In this document: positions 34,587 to 43,201 of the stretch, piece after piece
How the letters are laid out: the number at the start of each line of letters is the position of its first letter
Numbering within the stretch: the first letter of the stretch is position 1
Source of the DNA: Dyella terrae
GTDB taxonomy: Bacteria > Pseudomonadota > Gammaproteobacteria > Xanthomonadales > Rhodanobacteraceae
Assembly: GCF_004322705.1 (NCBI RefSeq)
Contig: NZ_SIZZ01000001.1
Location: forward strand, 2,311,213 to 2,375,212
Length of the DNA: 64,000 nucleotides
Direction of reading: 5' to 3'
Made by a program: the position numbers and the translations under genes
Notes under the pieces: generated by a model
Seen by the model: only the letters and a program-made list of their open reading frames with translations
What the model was told of the DNA's origin: nothing
Database searches by the model: none

Positions 34587-35504
34587 CTACGGGACGTCTT
34601 TCAACGATGAAGCTCGATCGGACTCGCCAAAACGGGCCACCAGGAAATCGACGAAACTACGGATCTTCGGTGTCGGCTTTCGATCGGGAAAAGTAAGGAC
34701 ATGCATCGGCTTGGGGCGTACCAGGAATTTCGCGAGTAGCGGCACGAGCCGCCCAGCTCGAACGTCGTCGCCAAGCAGGATCTCGGGCTGCATGATGATG
34801 CCAAGCCCGCTCAGTGCAGCCATGCGCAAAGCCTCCCCGTTATTGGCCGTCAAAGCGAGCGTAACGGGAACGCGGATCGTGCCCTGGGGCCCACTCAACG
34901 TCCACTCGCTGGAAGCCACCGGGTGGGCGAAGCCCAAGCAACGATGGCTCGACAAGTCCGACGGTTTCTCCGGGTGGCCGTATCGGTCCAGATAGTCCGG
35001 CGCGGCACAGATCAGGGATCGGTAAGGCCTCAGAGACCTGGCGATCATGGAGGAGTCTTCCAGTTCGCCGATGCGTACAGCGACATCAATCGCCTCTTCC
35101 AGCATGTCGACCGGGCGATCGCTGACCACCAGATCAATGGATACCTCGGGGTTCTCGGCGATGTAATCACGGCAGGACGGTGCCAGCGCGTGCACGCTGA
35201 AGGAGACGGGCGAGGCCACCCTGAGCCGGCCCTGCGGTCGCGACTTGAGTTGGGCGGCGCAGGCGTCCGCATCGGAGACGTCGGCCAGGATCTGCTTGCA
35301 GCGCTCGTAATAGAGCCGCCCGATTTCAGTCGTGCTGTGCCTGCGCGTGGTGCGGTGGATCAGGCGCGCTCCCAGGCGCTCCTCCAGGGTACGCACATGG
35401 ACGCCGGCCATGGCGGGCGAGATGCGGAAATCCTCGGCAGCGGCGGCGAAGCTTCCGCGCTCGACCACACGGACAAAGACGGCCATGTTCTCCAGTTTGT
35501 CCAT
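34587..35504 (-). CDS. LysR-family regulator of the divergent CMD gene
   Basis: A 305-residue LysR regulator (MDKLENMAVFVRVVERGSFA). FRISPAMAGVHVRTLEERLG is the HTH, followed by RLIHRTTRRHSTTEIGRLYY. It is clearly related to the LysR at 25498-26397. The effector domain carries VVSDRPVDMLEEAIDVAVRI. It is divergent from the CMD gene at 35629 across 124 bp, which includes the shared 12-mer. Local control is likely. Confidence 0.93.
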   Translation of the reverse strand: MDKLENMAVFVRVVERGSFAAAAEDFRISPAMAGVHVRTLEERLGARLIHRTTRRHSTTEIGRLYYERCKQILADVSDADACAAQLKSRPQGRLRVASPVSFSVHALAPSCRDYIAENPEVSIDLVVSDRPVDMLEEAIDVAVRIGELEDSSMIARSLRPYRSLICAAPDYLDRYGHPEKPSDLSSHRCLGFAHPVASSEWTLSGPQGTIRVPVTLALTANNGEALRMAALSGLGIIMQPEILLGDDVRAGRLVPLLAKFLVRPKPMHVLTFPDRKPTPKIRSFVDFLVARFGESDRASSLKDVP

Positions 35505-35540
35505 GATTATTAAATGCCATTATCGGAAGAATGAAATATA

Positions 35541-35552
35541 TCGCCATTTATC
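35541..35552. promoter_or_regulatory. Shared LysR 12-mer TCGCCATTTATC
   Basis: An exact copy of the 12-mer at 26433-26444, 37 bp from the LysR start (there 36 bp) and in the same orientation. It is probably part of the operator of these two paralogous regulators. Confidence 0.5.
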
Positions 35553-35628
35553 GATCGTGTATGCGGAATTAAGGTTTGACCCATGGCCGACCCGGTCATC
35601 GCAAACCACTTGATTAAGGAGATGTGCC

Positions 35629-36051
35629 TTGATTCCCAACCAGGAACTACGTCCACGCGGCATGGCCTATCTGGAGCAAGCGTTCGGTGGTGGTGCGGCG
35701 GATGCGCTGATCAGCGACATGGCCGACCTGTGCCCGGACTTCGCCGATATGTCGATCGAGTGGGCATTGGGCGGCGTGGCGTGTCGCCCGGGCCTCGACA
35801 AGGTGACGCGGGAACTGGTGGTCATCGCCTCCTGCGTCACGCTGGGGCATCCGGTGGTCCAGCTGCGCGCCCATACCCAGGCGGCACTGCAAGCGGGCGC
35901 AACGCGGGAGCAAATCATCGAGGCCATCCTGCAGTTGCTTTTCTACGCAGGCGGGGCGGCCGTGCGCAATGCGCTGGTGGCCGTGAAAGACATATTGAAC
36001 GGGGCTATCGCTGCCGATGCGTTGGCGGGCCACGGGCAGACTGTCGGCTAA
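35629..36051 (+). CDS. Carboxymuconolactone decarboxylase (CMD) family protein
   Basis: A 140-residue CMD protein. The start is a TTG with AAGGAG 7 bp upstream. TRELVVIASCVTLGHPVVQL and the helix IIEAILQLLFYAGGAA are the family core. The Cys in ASCVTLGH stands where the CxxC redox pair of AhpD would be, but the second Cys is absent. It is longer than the 107-residue paralog at 844. The LysR at 35504 faces it. Substrate unknown. Confidence 0.85.
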   Translation: MIPNQELRPRGMAYLEQAFGGGAADALISDMADLCPDFADMSIEWALGGVACRPGLDKVTRELVVIASCVTLGHPVVQLRAHTQAALQAGATREQIIEAILQLLFYAGGAAVRNALVAVKDILNGAIAADALAGHGQTVG

Positions 36052-36240
36052 AGGTGGCTGCACCAGCGCTCGCGATTGGCGGGGTGGCCAACCCAAGGCA
36101 TGGGTCGCGGGTCGCAACGTCGCGCTATCCGCGCGCCAGCGTCGACGGCAGGCACCTCCCGTGGCTCCGCGCTGGCGACCTTCACCTATCGCATGAAGTG
36201 AACCTGGCCCCGATTTGGGGTCACGGGTCTGTGCCAATGC

Positions 36241-36735
36241 TCAGCTGTCTGGCGATGCCAGGAACCGGAACATGACATAGGCATCCACCAGGCCCAGCTG
36301 TTGATGGCGAAAAGCCTTGGGCAAGTTTCCGACGATGGCGAATCCCAGTTTCTTGTACAGCTCCACCGCCGGTGCATTCGTACTCACCACGTAGTTGAAC
36401 TGCATCGCCATATAGCCCGCGTCCTGCGCCTGGGCAAGGCTGTGCTGGACGAGCGCGCGCCCGATCCCCTGGCCCTGGGCTTCCGGGCTGACCAGATAGG
36501 TGGCGCTCGCCACGTGCGCACCGTGCCCGGGATAGTTGGCGCCAAATTTGTACATGCCCAGAATGTCCGTGCCCGAAACGGCAACGAATGGCGTGTGCGG
36601 CCCGAACCAGTGGGACCGGAAAGTCTCCCGGTCGAAGTCACCCGAGAATGGCAGGCCATCCCCTGCGGCAATCACTGCCTGGCAGATGCGCCACATGGCT
36701 TCGAGATCCGCATCCGTTGCTTGACGAATTTGCAT
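36241..36735 (-). CDS. GNAT family N-acetyltransferase
   Basis: A 164-residue GNAT transferase that would move an acetyl group from acetyl-CoA to an amine. MQIRQATDADLEAMWRICQA starts the fold, and YLVSPEAQGQGIGRALVQHS is the acetyl-CoA-binding motif A (Q/RxxGxG/A). NAPAVELYKKLGFAIVGNLP supplies motif B. The substrate is unknown. No operon partner. Confidence 0.93.
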   Translation of the reverse strand: MQIRQATDADLEAMWRICQAVIAAGDGLPFSGDFDRETFRSHWFGPHTPFVAVSGTDILGMYKFGANYPGHGAHVASATYLVSPEAQGQGIGRALVQHSLAQAQDAGYMAMQFNYVVSTNAPAVELYKKLGFAIVGNLPKAFRHQQLGLVDAYVMFRFLASPDS

Positions 36736-37173
36736 GGGGCAGGCCAGACACCTTCAGGCTGAATACCCGGACACGTCGTCCGGCGATACGTCCCAAACGC
36801 GAGAGAAGATCCCGCGCCGTACACGGGTCCTACCAAAGCTTATCGTTGCTATATCGGGCTCACAACCGGGGAAATCGGGACGGACCGGTAACTCCAGAAG
36901 CAACGCAAAGGGACCGAAGCGCATCTGGCAACACAGTGACCAATGACCCATTCTGAAATCCATCCCAACAAGGCTAGCCTTTACCCTGATGGAATCACGG
37001 GATCATCCGGGTAAAGGGACGGCCCGCTCACTTGACCTTTCATCAAGACACTGCGCGATCCGCGCTGCCCTGCTCATCATGCAAAGGGACGCCAGTCCCG
37101 CGCGAGGATGTTGCTTGTTGCAGGGAAATGACGCCATGGACGCAACGGAAACCATTGAATCGAATCGGGCGAT
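36736..37173. other. Intergenic stretch with no supported gene
   Basis: 438 bp between two genes of opposite strand. Open frames here are short and without a ribosome site. Promoters of both genes probably lie in it, but I see no clear sites. Confidence 0.4.
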
Positions 37174-38250
37174 ATGACGAGATTGGCTGCACTGCTGTTG
37201 TTCCTTCCGGTGTTCGCGCTTTCGCAAGCGGTGCACGCGGCCCCTTCCTCACAACAAGGCGTGCACGAGAAAAGGCTGGATGACTTTCTCAACGATGTCG
37301 AAGCCAACGATGGTGGCGTCGGCAGCGTGTCCATTTTCAAAGGCGGCCGCGAGGTTTATGCCAGAAGCTTCGGACAGAAAAACCTGCCTGACGTTGCCCA
37401 TGATGAATACAGCAAGTATCAGATCGCGTCAGTCACCAAGATGGTCACGGCGATCCTCACGTTCAAGCTGGTTGAAGCCGGGCGATTGAGCCTGGATGAC
37501 AAGCTATCGGACTTTTTCCCCGACATGCCATCCGCGCAAAAGATCACCATCAGGCACTTGCTGGAACATACAAGTGGCCTGAAGAACTTCGCGATCAAGG
37601 ACGGCTCGGTTTGGGTCGTTGACGAAGTGAGCCAGGGGGACATCCTGGACGAGATCAAAAGCCAGGGAGTTGCATTCGAGCCCGGTGAGCGCGTCGCCTA
37701 CTCCAACTCCGCCTACTTTCTGCTGAGGATGATCCTCGAGAAAAAATATGGGCGTGAGTACCATCAGATCGTCGCGCAGGAGATTGCAGAACCGCTGGGG
37801 CTTCAGAATTTTGCGTCAACAAAGTCGCATCCCTCCAATACCTTCAAGTCGTATACGTTCGCGGGGCATTGGGTGGAGATCAAGGACATCAATTACTCCA
37901 ATGTGATCGGCGTTGGCGATATCGCAAGCACCACACGGGATCTGAATACGCTGATCGTCAGCCTGTTTCAGCACAAGATTCTGAACAAGGCAACGCTGGA
38001 GCAGATGAAGCCCATTCCGGGCCACGATGGCTGGGGCAGAGGATTGGCGGAGTTCCCGTACGGAGAGAATCGCTTCCTTGGTCACGGCGGAGACGTACTG
38101 GGCTCTCATTCGCGGGTCATCTATAACCCGAAGGATGGCGTGGCGATCGCGTACTCAACCAACGGTGAGCGCATCCCGACCAATGCGTTTCTGGAAACGG
38201 TGGTGGGTATCGTCTATGGCGGCGACTTCACGTTGCCGCAGATCAAGTAA
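37174..38250 (+). CDS. Beta-lactamase-family serine hydrolase, exported
   Basis: A 358-residue exported serine hydrolase of the class C beta-lactamase/penicillin-binding-protein type. The signal peptide ends near AVHA. The three catalytic elements are in order: SVTK at residues 86-89 (nucleophile Ser86, Lys89), YSN at 176-178 and HGG at 304-306, all in the usual context. Members include esterases, D-aminopeptidases and peptidoglycan hydrolases, so beta-lactamase activity should not be assumed. GC is lower than nearby genes. A terminator hairpin follows. Confidence 0.92.
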   Translation: MTRLAALLLFLPVFALSQAVHAAPSSQQGVHEKRLDDFLNDVEANDGGVGSVSIFKGGREVYARSFGQKNLPDVAHDEYSKYQIASVTKMVTAILTFKLVEAGRLSLDDKLSDFFPDMPSAQKITIRHLLEHTSGLKNFAIKDGSVWVVDEVSQGDILDEIKSQGVAFEPGERVAYSNSAYFLLRMILEKKYGREYHQIVAQEIAEPLGLQNFASTKSHPSNTFKSYTFAGHWVEIKDINYSNVIGVGDIASTTRDLNTLIVSLFQHKILNKATLEQMKPIPGHDGWGRGLAEFPYGENRFLGHGGDVLGSHSRVIYNPKDGVAIAYSTNGERIPTNAFLETVVGIVYGGDFTLPQIK

Positions 38251-38265
38251 CTGCCAGCGGTTCGC

Positions 38266-38299
38266 ACCAACGGGATCGGTCACGTCCGGTCCCGTTGGT
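38266..38299. terminator. Bidirectional terminator hairpin
   Basis: ACCAACGGGATCGG pairs with CCGGTCCCGTTGGT (14-bp stem with one wobble) over a 6-nt loop, between the convergent hydrolase (ends 38250) and lipoprotein (ends 38353) genes. The position makes it a good shared terminator. Confidence 0.65.
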
Positions 38300-38352
38300 T
38301 CATTCGCCTGCGGACTCCACCTCAACGGATGGGTCGGGCGACATTGAGTTGC

Positions 38353-38742
38353 CTAATTGATGATGATCGTGTGCATCTCAGCGACCATCTCTCCATCCCG
38401 AAACAGGCCGTAGAAGACGTCTCCTGCGGCCAATCCGCTGCTGCCCGTCGTGAGGCAAGTAACCTGACGAAGTTGATCGTTCGGCTTGAGATCCTTAATC
38501 ATTGCCTGCCAGTCCGGCCTGTCTTCCGGATGCGGGACGCCCTGCAGCTCGACCGCGCGGAGCACCTCTTCCTGGGTTAGTGGCACCGATACCTCGCAAT
38601 GAGGCACGCTAAATCGCTTGGCAGTGGATGACAGATCCAAACCCGACGAACGATCCCGCTTTGGAAAATCGCGCGAGTAAGCGCACGCGGTGCAGAGAAA
38701 CGTGATCGTCAGTGCTATCAGGATGGAGCGAAGGGTCTTCAT
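38353..38742 (-). CDS. Putative lipoprotein, unknown
   Basis: A 129-residue protein with a signal peptide ending FLCTAC (lipobox-like LCTAC, lipid Cys at about residue 20). The mature part carries CEVSVPLTQEEVLRAVELQG and the C-terminus EMHTIIIN. The start at 38742 begins the signal. No family recognised. Confidence 0.6.
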   Translation of the reverse strand: MKTLRSILIALTITFLCTACAYSRDFPKRDRSSGLDLSSTAKRFSVPHCEVSVPLTQEEVLRAVELQGVPHPEDRPDWQAMIKDLKPNDQLRQVTCLTTGSSGLAAGDVFYGLFRDGEMVAEMHTIIIN

Positions 38743-38862
38743 GAAGTGGCCACCAACATGGCTGCAAACACAGCCTCGGGTTTGACTGCTTCCTCGCGTA
38801 TGCAGGCGAGCACCAAAAGAATCGTCCAAACGGCAAACGGGAATGCCAGTGGCGATGTCCCG

Positions 38863-39213
38863 TCACACCGACTGCGACAGTCCCGGCGCCACCCAAAGCA
38901 CCAGCCGGGTGTATTCAAGCGGAACGGCGGGCACTGCTTCGGCATATCGTTCAATCCCCGGAAACTGCGTAGCCAGTTGCTCAATGACGCGCTTAAAGTT
39001 CGAATCAAACTCCGATATCTGGAGCATGCGTCTGTCATCCGATGTCAAGGTCAGCCAGATGCAGTCGTGCGTCCATGCGTCCGTATTGTTCGCCACCACC
39101 TGAGTCACGCGATCCAGTTCAATCCACCTGGACCAGAAAAGGCCCGCTCTCCTGACCAGTCTCGACGGAGAACCCTCGATGGCCAGACGCGTACCCCAGG
39201 ACGTCCAGCTCAT
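38863..39213 (-). CDS. Hypothetical protein with PH-like layout
   Basis: A 116-residue protein (MSWTSWGTRLAIEGSPSRLV) with WSRWIELDRVTQVVANNTDA, then HDCIWLTLTSDDRRMLQISE and a C-terminal helix. The strand-rich layout with a final helix is PH-domain-like. Function unknown. The two genes downstream (39338 and 39831) are of similar style on the same strand. Confidence 0.5.
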   Translation of the reverse strand: MSWTSWGTRLAIEGSPSRLVRRAGLFWSRWIELDRVTQVVANNTDAWTHDCIWLTLTSDDRRMLQISEFDSNFKRVIEQLATQFPGIERYAEAVPAVPLEYTRLVLWVAPGLSQSV

Positions 39214-39337
39214 ACGCTTATCCCCCGCAACGCCCTGACATGTTTGATATCCGCGAAAGCCGACGTTTCCAGACGGCGTGTCGCACACCCCTGCCCCGCC
39301 ACGATGGTGCATGCCCGACACAGGTTGAAAGCGGACA

Positions 39338-39733
39338 TCAAATGTCCTCTTGATGCATCTCCGGAGGCGTCGATTCCGCAGGGCCTCGCGCCATTAGCGC
39401 CACCTTGGCGCCCTTGAAGAAATAGAGACCCACGAGCAAAAGCAACGTCTGGAAGATCATGTATCCGGCGGAGTGTGAAAACTCGAAGCCACGCAGAAGC
39501 ACCGCCAACCAAATCAGCACACCAGCGAGGATGCAGATCGCCGACCAGACTCTGACGACAAGATAGGCCCACGTCTTGCGCGCGTAGACTGACGCGATGA
39601 TGACGACTTGTATGCCGATGGCTATGAGCGCTAGCCAGGCGCCACTCATCAGGGCCAGAAGGTTGACCACCAGAAGTATCCCAACGATCGTGTAGAGCGC
39701 TGGTATGTAGTGAGTTTCGTACTTTAGTTGCAT
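39338..39733 (-). CDS. Small four-helix membrane protein
   Basis: A 131-residue protein with four hydrophobic helices (about residues 12-34, 36-54, 64-84, 95-112). The start at 39733 is supported by AGGGGG 8 bp upstream. No family recognised. Confidence 0.6.
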   Translation of the reverse strand: MQLKYETHYIPALYTIVGILLVVNLLALMSGAWLALIAIGIQVVIIASVYARKTWAYLVVRVWSAICILAGVLIWLAVLLRGFEFSHSAGYMIFQTLLLLVGLYFFKGAKVALMARGPAESTPPEMHQEDI

Positions 39734-39830
39734 GACCATCGCCCCCTGAGGTTGATCTCGTGTGTTCCGCGCTGAATCCCCATGGCTGCCCTGAAAAAGG
39801 AGCAACCGCCGAAAGCACTCGCCCTCAGGC

Positions 39831-40403
39831 TCAGCTGTGCGGTGGGTCGTAGTAGACAACGACGTAATAGAAGGTTTCGCCTCGCACGAGTGCGCTCCTG
39901 AAGCTGGCGAAGACCAATTTGTCGGACGGCTGCTTGAGCGGAGCCATCTGATCCTTGCCCGTGGTCGTTACGTTGACGCCACCTGCGACGCCTACCGCCT
40001 CGGGCGGAAGATCCTTGTCGGTGCCCGGCTCAACCTGCACGTTGGGGAGTTCCATAGCGCCGAAGTTCGCTTTCAGGGCGGCGTACGCCTCGCCCCAGAC
40101 TTTGGCTCCCGCCTTGGCATCCTGGCCTTCATAGAGATAGATACCGATTCTCGCCAGCTTGCCGTCCCTGAAGAAGAACTGGACGTTCTGCCTGTGGCCA
40201 TTGAACAGCCCGGCATAGGTTTCGAGATCCCCATTGCTGAAGGATTTGTAGGGACCGTAGTCCGTGAAGGCCATGACCTGTTCCCGCGTCATCTGGAAAC
40301 GCCACGGCGGCAATCCTCCGGCGGGTGGCGCCTGCGCCGCTGACACCGTGGCACCCAGCGCGGCGATCACGCCCATGGTCCATCGCGCAAATGTCCGATA
40401 CAT
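39831..40403 (-). CDS. Exported protein, unknown
   Basis: A 190-residue protein with a signal peptide (MYRTFARWTMGVIAALGATV, cleaved near SAAQA). AFTDYGPYKSFSNGDLETYA and VQFFFRDGKLARIGIYLYEG make a beta-rich domain of the type seen in small periplasmic proteins. The end is VRGETFYYVVVYYDPPHS. No family recognised. Confidence 0.65.
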   Translation of the reverse strand: MYRTFARWTMGVIAALGATVSAAQAPPAGGLPPWRFQMTREQVMAFTDYGPYKSFSNGDLETYAGLFNGHRQNVQFFFRDGKLARIGIYLYEGQDAKAGAKVWGEAYAALKANFGAMELPNVQVEPGTDKDLPPEAVGVAGGVNVTTTGKDQMAPLKQPSDKLVFASFRSALVRGETFYYVVVYYDPPHS

Positions 40404-40599
40404 ATCCCTCTCCCTGTTTGCGTTGTTGGCCCGGGGTCGAGTGCGGTCAGTGACCGGTCGCCTCTGTGAGTGTGTGGAGATGTTCCTTCTCATGGCCCCC
40501 TGTCGGCTGTCGTCCGGGCCTGCTGGCCCCTGACGAAGAACCGTTCCAGTTTGCACTATGGGATGCGTCCGGGAAACTCAACGGCATCCCCGATACTTA

Positions 40600-41007
40600 T
40601 CAGGGAGCGGCACACCCCCGCGCCTTGGCGCACTGGGTGCAAAGCACCTGCGGGTGCCTGCGGCCCTGCTCGGTCCGCATACAACCAACGTCACCGCATC
40701 GTTCGCATGTCACGCGGCTCTGTTCGGTCGCCTCGTGGATCCATCGATCGACTCTCGTCCAGTCTTCGATTCGACGGTCGCCCGGTACAAGCTCAATCCC
40801 AATACGCAAGGCACCGAGCTTCTGCTTGACCGTCGTCACGGACAGCCCCAGGTCGGCGTACGGCATGAGCCGCAGCGACAGGGCCTCGACGATGGCGCGC
40901 CAGCCGTCTTCGCACTCGAAGAGGGGCGCTCCCTCCCAGCGCGGTGCGAGGTGGCTGTAAAGGGCGGGATAGCTGGCTTGGAGCTGCCTTTCAATATCCG
41001 AATTCAT
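40600..41007 (-). CDS. Zn-ribbon-containing hypothetical protein
   Basis: A 135-residue protein with a C-terminal four-Cys motif (TCERCGDVGC, then VLCTQCAKARGC), probably a zinc ribbon. The first part has ALYSHLAPRWEGAPLFECED and ALSLRLMPYADLGLSVTTVK. Similar proteins are found as unassigned genes in Xanthomonadales. Possible nucleic-acid binding; not tested. Confidence 0.6.
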   Translation of the reverse strand: MNSDIERQLQASYPALYSHLAPRWEGAPLFECEDGWRAIVEALSLRLMPYADLGLSVTTVKQKLGALRIGIELVPGDRRIEDWTRVDRWIHEATEQSRVTCERCGDVGCMRTEQGRRHPQVLCTQCAKARGCAAP

Positions 41008-41098
41008 ACGGCTCCCGGCGGACCAAGACAGGATCAGAAGTGTTTAACACGTTATGGCCACGCGCTATGGAGAGAACCCCTTTTGACGCGAGGAAACC

Positions 41099-41497
41099 AT
41101 GAACCATCCCATCGAACCATTACAGGCCGTTACATCGATGCTTTCTCAAGCTCTCGGCATGATCGCAGGACTGATTGGCCAGGATACGGGCCATGGGCGT
41201 CGTCCCTGGCCGGCAAGCTTCAGCGAGTGGGGCGAGGACGTGAGGCGTGTCCTTGCCCGGCGTCTGGCCAGCGGATCTGCCCTCATCCATACAAGTGACA
41301 TCATCAAAGACCTCACGGGCGCCTTTGTATCCGAGCGAGACACACCAGCCCGTCGGTCGCGCAACGCCGCCTTTGGCAGGTGGCTAAGCGATCACCGGGT
41401 CGCACTCGGCCTTTCCCTCGACAAGCCCCGCGTGCGCGTGACTGATGCCACCGGACACGCGACGCGGGCCGCGAGGTGGTTCATCCATCCGATGTGA
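41099..41497 (+). CDS. Hypothetical protein
   Basis: A 132-residue protein (MNHPIEPLQAVTSMLSQALG) with a good ribosome site (GAGGAAACC). It is basic in the middle (SRNAAFGRWLSDHRVALGLS). No family recognised. The GGTCAGAGTGCACTT motif follows its stop. Confidence 0.5.
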   Translation: MNHPIEPLQAVTSMLSQALGMIAGLIGQDTGHGRRPWPASFSEWGEDVRRVLARRLASGSALIHTSDIIKDLTGAFVSERDTPARRSRNAAFGRWLSDHRVALGLSLDKPRVRVTDATGHATRAARWFIHPM

Positions 41498-41592
41498 GGC
41501 CAAACGGCAAACCGGGGTCAGAGTGCACTTAAGTCGCCAGAACCGATGGGCGATTTGCCGTGCAGGCGGGGTCGATCAGGCATGCCATAAGT

Positions 41593-41627
41593 TTATATAA
41601 GCCCTTATGTAAATGAGATAGCATCTC
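41593..41627. promoter_or_regulatory. Probable MarR operator
   Basis: TTATATAAG (41593-41601) with CTTATGTAA (41604-41612) is a near-perfect inverted repeat, followed by GAGAT-AGC-ATCTC (41615-41627). Both sit just before the MarR gene, where autoregulation is normal for the family. Confidence 0.6.
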
Positions 41628-41631
41628 AACC

Positions 41632-42111
41632 ATGAAACAAGGACTCGGCACCCAGTTACGCCATCTGATCGAACTGCTCGATAGCGCGGTGGCCACCTCG
41701 TACGCGGAAGCCGGCCTCGACTATCGCCCGCGCTTTACCCCTGTGATCCGCGCCCTGGCGGCGAAGGAACCACGAACCATCGGGGACATCGCCACGGCGG
41801 CCGGCATCACCCAGCCGGCGGCAACGCAGACGGTTGCGTTGATGCTGAAAAAGGACCTGCTCAACAGTGTCTCGTCCGCCGCCGATGGGCGGCAGCGGCT
41901 GATTGGACTGTCCGACCGGGGACGCGCGCTGTTGCCGCAACTCCATCGCTGCTGGGCGGCGACGACGGCGGCCGCGGCGAGCCTGGATGCTGACCTGCCG
42001 TACCCGCTTTCGGAAGTACTGGCGCAGGCCATCGCCGCGCTGGAGCAACAACCGTTCGGCGCAAGGATTCGTGACGCGCGAGAGCGGACCCACAACAAGG
42101 AGCCCACATGA
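41632..42111 (+). CDS. MarR-family transcriptional regulator
   Basis: A 159-residue MarR regulator: MKQGLGTQLRHLIELLDSAV, a winged HTH (TIGDIATAAGITQPAATQTV) and wing (SSAADGRQRLIGLSDRGRAL). A palindromic site lies immediately upstream. It overlaps the CPBP gene as ATGA, so translation is coupled. It probably controls its own operon in response to a small ligand. Confidence 0.94.
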   Translation: MKQGLGTQLRHLIELLDSAVATSYAEAGLDYRPRFTPVIRALAAKEPRTIGDIATAAGITQPAATQTVALMLKKDLLNSVSSAADGRQRLIGLSDRGRALLPQLHRCWAATTAAAASLDADLPYPLSEVLAQAIAALEQQPFGARIRDARERTHNKEPT

Positions 42112-42998
42112 GTACCCAGCCGTACACCGTGACCGCATCGCTGCCGCTGCGCACTCGTATCCTGCGCTACCCGTTAACCCTGGCGATCCTGGGCATCCTC
42201 GCAACGATTGTGCCGATGTTCGTGACGCTGGGCCTCACTGAACTCGTTCCCAAAGCGCTGCGTGTCGGCTGGCCGATGTTGTTGGCGGCGGGCTTTGCGG
42301 TCGCCGGCTATCGACTGTACGTGACGCACCTGGAGCGCCGTCCTATATCGGAACTGGCCGTGGATGGCGCGGGTCGCGAACTGCTGCACGGCCTCGGCAT
42401 CGGCGCACTGCTGGTGGTGGCGACGTCTTCCGTGCTGCTCGCCTGCGGCGCCTTTGCCGTGACCGGCACGGCCGATCCGATCGTTCTGTTGAAGCCACTG
42501 CCCGAGCAAGTGATGGTGGCCTGCTTCGAGGAAATCGTGTTCCGCGCCATCGTCTTCGGCCTGCTTCAGAAATCGTGGGGCACGAAGATCGCCCTGGTCG
42601 TTTCCACCGTGATCTTCGTGGCTTCGCATATGCCGAACGAAGGCTTCAGTGTGCTGGGAGCCTTGATGACCGCAGCGGCATCGCTGGCGCTGTCCGGCGC
42701 CTACCTGGCCACCAACCGCCTGTGGCTGCCGATCGGCATGCATTTCGCCTGGAATTTCTTGAACGACGCGGTCTTCGCGGTGCCCGTCTCTGGACATCCG
42801 GCGCGTGGCTGGGTGCAGATAACCACGAGCGGCCCCGAATGGCTTTCCGGAGGCGCTTACGGTGTCGAAGGCTCAGTCGTCACCGGCATCACGTGGACCA
42901 TCGCAGCGGTCATGCTGCTCGTGATCGCACACCGCCGCGGTCATTGGATGACCAAGCGGATGGTTAGACCGGGAGATGAGGGTGCGCTCGCCCACTGA
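42108..42998 (+). CDS. CPBP family intramembrane glutamic endopeptidase
   Basis: A 296-residue membrane protein with eight hydrophobic segments. The Abi/CAAX-like catalytic motifs are EEIVFR (Glu141, Glu142, Arg146), H174 in VASHMPNEG and HFAWN (His212, Asn216). These match the Rce1/CPBP family of intramembrane proteases, which cut prenylated or bacteriocin-type substrates. The MarR partner upstream and the ATGA overlap suggest ligand-controlled expression. A 16-bp-stem terminator follows. Confidence 0.93.
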   Translation: MSTQPYTVTASLPLRTRILRYPLTLAILGILATIVPMFVTLGLTELVPKALRVGWPMLLAAGFAVAGYRLYVTHLERRPISELAVDGAGRELLHGLGIGALLVVATSSVLLACGAFAVTGTADPIVLLKPLPEQVMVACFEEIVFRAIVFGLLQKSWGTKIALVVSTVIFVASHMPNEGFSVLGALMTAAASLALSGAYLATNRLWLPIGMHFAWNFLNDAVFAVPVSGHPARGWVQITTSGPEWLSGGAYGVEGSVVTGITWTIAAVMLLVIAHRRGHWMTKRMVRPGDEGALAH

Positions 42999-43093
42999 GC
43001 ACACTCGGGAAGCTCAAGGTCGACCGGTGTTGTGATGGCCCCGTTCGAGATATCGGGCGTGGCTCAGGGGAATGCTGAAGACGTGAAGTGATA

Positions 43094-43130
43094 CGGTGGA
43101 GCACGTCGACCCAATCGACGTGCTCCACCG
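43094..43130. terminator. Strong bidirectional terminator
   Basis: CGGTGGAGCACGTCGA and TCGACGTGCTCCACCG form a perfect 16-bp stem over a 5-nt loop (CCCAA). It separates the convergent CPBP and GT39 genes and probably ends both transcripts. Confidence 0.85.
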
Positions 43131-43137
43131 CGGTCTT

Positions 43138-43197
43138 TCACTCGCTAAAGACCACGACACGACGTGCCGCGCGATCGCATTCAAACCAGTGAATCAT
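43138..43197 (-). other. Third copy of the WFE/D-coding leader element
   Basis: A 19-codon frame, MIHWFECDRAARRVVVFSE, directly after the GT39 stop. DNA around GACGTGCCGCGC and the sense TGGTTTGAA matches the segments before the small genes of R1 (13500-13545) and R2 (49010-49060). It is too short to be a sure gene and may be a structured RNA or a decayed copy. Confidence 0.4.
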
Positions 43198-43201
43198 CCA
43201 G

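Noticed and set aside
37174-38250. Beta-lactamase resistance gene
   Set aside because: The SxxK/YxN/HGG set is shared by many esterases and peptidases; no resistance-type features seen.
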